This document shows positions 60,293 to 64,000 of a stretch of 64,000 nucleotides of DNA, one piece after another. The DNA is from Pseudomonas sp. R4-35-07 (GTDB taxonomy: Bacteria > Pseudomonadota > Gammaproteobacteria > Pseudomonadales > Pseudomonadaceae). The stretch lies in the NCBI RefSeq assembly GCF_003852235.1, contig NZ_CP027732.1, forward strand, positions 5,580,001 through 5,644,000, in the 5' to 3' direction. Position numbers and translations under genes: made by a program. Under the pieces are notes generated by a model. It worked only from the letters and a program-made list of their open reading frames with translations. It had not been told where the DNA came from and did no database searches. Positions within the stretch are counted from its first letter, which is position 1, and every line of letters begins with the position of its first letter.

Positions 60293-61633
60293 TTACAGGT
60301 TGTAGCCACGCTCGTTATGTTGCGCCAGGTCGAGACCGACCGCCTCTTCTTCTTCGGTGACGCGCAGGCCCATGACCATGTCCAGCACCTTGAGGATCAC
60401 GTAGGTGACGATCGCCGTGTAGATCACGGTGAAGCCGACGCCTTTGCACTGGATCCACACCTGGGCGGCGATGTCAGTGGTAGCGGCGTTGAAGCCACCC
60501 ATCGACGGAGCCGCGAATACGCCGGTCAGGATCGCGCCGAGGATACCGCCGATACCGTGCACGCCGAAGGCGTCCAGGGAGTCGTCGTAGCCCAGCTTGC
60601 GCTTGAGGGTAGTGGCGCAGAAGAAACACACCACGCCCGCCGCCAGGCCAATGACCAAGGCGCCCATCGGACCCACGGTGCCAGCCGCCGGAGTGATCGC
60701 AACCAGGCCGGCCACCACACCCGAGGCGATGCCCAGTGCGCTCGGCTTACCGTGGGTGATCCACTCGGCGAACATCCAGCCCAGCGCCGCAGCAGCGGTA
60801 GCAATCTGGGTAACCAGCATCGCCATGCCGGCCGTGCCGTTGGCTGCGGCAGCGGAACCGGCGTTAAAGCCGAACCAGCCGATCCACAGCATGGCCGCGC
60901 CGATCAAGGTGTAACCCAGGTTGTGCGGGGCCATCGGGGTGGTCGGGAAGCCTTTACGTTTGCCGAGCACCAGGCACGCCACCAGGCCAGCCACACCGGC
61001 GTTGATGTGCACCACGGTGCCACCGGCGAAGTCCAGCACGCCCCAGTCCCACATCAGGCCGCCGTTGCCGCTCCAGACCATGTGCGCAATCGGCGCATAG
61101 ACCAGCGTGAACCAGATGCCCATGAAAATCAGCATCGCGGAGAACTTCATGCGCTCGGCGAAGGCACCGACGATCAGCGCCGGAGTGATGATGGCGAACG
61201 TCATCTGGAAGGTGATGAACACCGCTTCCGGGAACAGCGCCGCAGGCCCGGTAATGCTGGCTGGAGTGACCCCTGCCAGGAACGCCTTGCCCATGCCTCC
61301 GAAGAAGGAGTTGAAGTTGACGACGCCCTGCTCCATACCGGTGGTATCGAACGCAATGCTGTAACCGTAGACGACCCACAGGATGCTGATCAGGCCAGTG
61401 ATGGCAAAGCATTGCATCATCACCGACAGAATATTCTTGGAGCGGACCATGCCGCCGTAGAACAGCGCCAGGCCAGGAATGGTCATGAACAGCACCAGTG
61501 CGGTGGCGGTCAGCATCCAGGCAGTGTCGCCGGAGTTGAGGACTGGAGCCGCCACTTCGTCTGCCGCCATTGCAAGGCCTGGCATTACGATGGACAACAG
61601 GGCTCCGAGCCCTGCGAATGTACGCAGAGTCAT
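60293..61633 (-). CDS. amtB: Ammonium transporter AmtB
   Basis: A 446-residue trimeric ammonium channel. A signal peptide (ending GLAMA-ADE) is followed by 11 membrane segments. The outer site and pore residues lie in FQMTFAIITPALIVGAFAER and WSGNGGLMWDWGVLDFAGG, with the twin pore histidines in VHINAGVAGL and DAFGVHGIGGILGA. It follows glnK by 35 nt and is gated by GlnK. Confidence 0.96.
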   Translation of the reverse strand: MTLRTFAGLGALLSIVMPGLAMAADEVAAPVLNSGDTAWMLTATALVLFMTIPGLALFYGGMVRSKNILSVMMQCFAITGLISILWVVYGYSIAFDTTGMEQGVVNFNSFFGGMGKAFLAGVTPASITGPAALFPEAVFITFQMTFAIITPALIVGAFAERMKFSAMLIFMGIWFTLVYAPIAHMVWSGNGGLMWDWGVLDFAGGTVVHINAGVAGLVACLVLGKRKGFPTTPMAPHNLGYTLIGAAMLWIGWFGFNAGSAAAANGTAGMAMLVTQIATAAAALGWMFAEWITHGKPSALGIASGVVAGLVAITPAAGTVGPMGALVIGLAAGVVCFFCATTLKRKLGYDDSLDAFGVHGIGGILGAILTGVFAAPSMGGFNAATTDIAAQVWIQCKGVGFTVIYTAIVTYVILKVLDMVMGLRVTEEEEAVGLDLAQHNERGYNL

Positions 61634-61668
61634 AGTGTTTTTCTCCTGGGGCGTTGGGGTTTGGCGGC

Positions 61669-62429
<761 letters not shown>

Positions 62430-62693
62430 ATGCTCGCGCCCAAAGACTTCCTCGACGCCCTGAGCGGCCACGCCTCTCGCCTGTTCAGCGGCGACACCCC
62501 GCTGCCCCGCAATGAAATCGAAAGCCAGTTCAAGGCATTGCTGCAAAGTGGCTTCAGCAAGCTCGATCTGGTGAGCCGTGAAGAGTTCGACAGCCAGATG
62601 GTGGTGCTCGCCCGCACGCGTGCGCGGCTGGAAAGCCTGGAGGCAAAAGTGGCGGAACTGGAAGCGCGGCTGACGCCACCTTCCGCCGAGTAA
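62430..62693 (+). CDS. ubiK: UbiK, ubiquinone biosynthesis accessory factor
   Basis: An 87-residue coiled-coil trimer-forming protein (BMFP family) that assists ubiquinone synthesis under aerobic growth. It opens MLAPKDFLDALSGHASRLFS and its C-terminal half is a leucine-zipper-like coiled coil (LESLEAKVAELEARL). It is the first gene before comM, with a REP doublet between. Confidence 0.9.
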   Translation: MLAPKDFLDALSGHASRLFSGDTPLPRNEIESQFKALLQSGFSKLDLVSREEFDSQMVVLARTRARLESLEAKVAELEARLTPPSAE

Positions 62694-62702
62694 ACGCGAT
62701 AA

Positions 62703-62796
62703 GTGTGGGAGGGGGCTTGCCCCCGATAGCGATTTTTCAGCTGATGAACGCTTTGCTGACACACCGCCATCGGGGGCAAGCCCCCTCCCACATTTG
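62703..62796. repeat. REP doublet (REPIN), copy 5
   Basis: Inverted units GTGTGGGAGGGGGCTTGC and GCAAGCCCCCTCCCACAT flank about 45 nt, starting 9 nt after the ubiK stop. Confidence 0.92.
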
Positions 62797-62905
62797 TCCG
62801 GTGTCTTGGCCTGATACGTTCTGTAAAACCTCCCCCGCGTTGCTTTTCCCGCCCTCGTCTACCCTTGAATAACCCGCAGGAAGCGGCCCCATTCAAGGAT
62901 CGAGC

Positions 62906-64000
62906 ATGTCCCTCGCCATCGTCCACAGTCGCGCCCAGATCGGCGTTGAAGCCCCCGTCGTCACGGTTGAAGTGCATATGGCTAATGGCTTGCCATCACT
63001 GACGCTGGTGGGCTTGCCTGAGACGGCGGTAAAGGAAAGCAAGGACCGTGTACGCAGCGCCATTCTCAATTCGGCCCTGCAATATCCGCCGCGTCGCATC
63101 ACCCTCAACCTCGCGCCCGCCGACCTGCCCAAGGACGGCGGGCGTTTTGATTTGGCGATTGCCCTGGGGATCCTGGCGGCCAGTATGCAGGTGCCGGCGT
63201 TGATGCTCGATGACGTTGAGTGCCTGGGCGAGTTGGCACTGTCGGGCGAGGTACGCGCGGTGAAAGGCGTTTTGCCGGCCGCACTGGCGGCGCGCAAGGC
63301 CGGGCGCACCTTGATAGTGCCCAGGGCGAATGCTGAGGAAGCGTGCCTGGCATCGGGGTTGAAGGTGATTGCGGTGGACCACTTGCTGCAGGTGGTGGCG
63401 CACCTGAACGGGCATGTACCGATCGAGCCCTACCAGTCCGACGGCTTGCTGTATTTGAACAAACCTTACCCGGACCTCAGTGAAGTACAGGGCCAGTTGG
63501 CTGCCAAGCGTGCCTTGCTGATCGCCGCTGCGGGGGCGCACAACCTGTTATTCAGCGGGCCACCCGGCACCGGCAAGACCTTGCTCGCCAGCCGCCTGCC
63601 GGGTTTGCTGCCGCCACTGAGTGAGCACGAAGCGCTGGAAGTCGCGGCGATTCAATCGGTGGTCAGCCTGGCGCCGCTGAGCCATTGGCCGCAACGGCCG
63701 TTTCGCCAGCCGCATCACTCGGCGTCAGGCCCCGCGCTGGTCGGCGGTGGATCGAAGCCACAACCGGGGGAAATCACCCTGGCCCACCACGGCGTATTGT
63801 TCCTCGACGAGTTGCCGGAGTTCGATCGCAAAGTCCTGGAGGTGCTGCGTGAGCCACTTGAGTCGGGGCATATCGTGATTTCCCGCGCCCGCGATCGGGT
63901 GAGCTTCCCGGCACGCTTCCAATTGGTCGCGGCGATGAACCCCTGCCCTTGCGGCTATCTGGGCGAACCCAGCGGCCGTTGTCGATGCACACCGGAGCAG
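62906..64000 (+). CDS. comM: ComM/YifB family Mg chelatase-like AAA ATPase, 5' part
   Basis: The first 365 codons of a gene that runs off the window. ComM is a hexameric helicase promoting branch migration in natural transformation. The N-terminal ChlI-like domain ([20 protein letters not shown], then [20 protein letters not shown]) precedes the AAA core with Walker [15 protein letters not shown] and Walker [11 protein letters not shown], then [13 protein letters not shown]. No stop is reached before base 64000. Confidence 0.95.
   Translation, partial: MSLAIVHSRAQIGVEAPVVTVEVHMANGLPSLTLVGLPETAVKESKDRVRSAILNSALQYPPRRITLNLAPADLPKDGGRFDLAIALGILAASMQVPALMLDDVECLGELALSGEVRAVKGVLPAALAARKAGRTLIVPRANAEEACLASGLKVIAVDHLLQVVAHLNGHVPIEPYQSDGLLYLNKPYPDLSEVQGQLAAKRALLIAAAGAHNLLFSGPPGTGKTLLASRLPGLLPPLSEHEALEVAAIQSVVSLAPLSHWPQRPFRQPHHSASGPALVGGGSKPQPGEITLAHHGVLFLDELPEFDRKVLEVLREPLESGHIVISRARDRVSFPARFQLVAAMNPCPCGYLGEPSGRCRCTPEQ

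Overview
The window is chromosomal DNA from a Pseudomonas of the P. fluorescens group. Gene order follows the Pseudomonas block that in P. aeruginosa runs from ssrS/ygfA through ubiD, rho, trxA, ppx, ppk, hemB, algP, algQ, dsbH, hemY/X/D/C, algR and argH to cyaA, lysA, dapF, xerC, sutA, amtB, glnK and comM. The P. fluorescens-type REP doublets (core GTGGGAGGGGGCTTG) and the GC-rich codon usage agree. This is inference from recognised genes; no database was searched.

Layout. 1-5.5 kb: 3' end of 6S RNA, ygfA, a 48-residue membrane peptide gene, an EVE-domain gene, an A+T-rich orphan gene, a FliL-like gene, a quinone oxidoreductase and glpT. 5.5-9.4 kb: a ChaC-like cyclotransferase, then a TonB-dependent receptor divergent from a small outer-membrane protein gene. 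9.5-16 kb: flavin/Fe-S reductase-ubiD, an OafA-SGNH acyltransferase, rho and trxA. 16.1-24.4 kb: an accessory block of a FadR-type regulator, a polar amino-acid ABC transporter and a four-gene chaperone-usher fimbrial operon. 24.9-29.9 kb: ppx, ppk, a broken hemB and dedA. 29.9-39.4 kb: sterol desaturase-like protein, elbB, an FTR1 iron permease with yaiI, a LysE exporter, an ABC-F/MscS pair and the histone-like algP. 39.6-48.7 kb: FKBP isomerase, algQ, dsbH, hemYXDC, algR, a remnant of algZ and argH. 48.7-59.0 kb: GST, small conserved genes, cyaA, rnk, cyaY and the lptM-lysA-dapF-DUF484-xerC-HAD operon. 59.2-64 kb: sutA, yjbQ, glnK-amtB, ubiK and the 5' part of comM.

The most notable signals are losses. 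hemB, normally essential, keeps only its first ~83 codons joined out of frame to what look like its last few codons, so a functional copy should lie elsewhere if the sequence is right. Just upstream of algR the partner kinase gene algZ is absent; only a short open frame remains, whose last codons look like a kinase C-terminus and whose stop overlaps the algR start. The chaperone-usher operon carries a terminator-like hairpin between the pilin and the chaperone. REP doublets sit after many genes, and one supplies the stop codon of yaiI.

Most of the window is conserved core Pseudomonas sequence. I did not find a clearly new multi-gene system. The points most worth following are the two gene-loss scars, the orphan gene at 1899-2306 and the receptor/outer-membrane protein pair at 6.2-9.4 kb.
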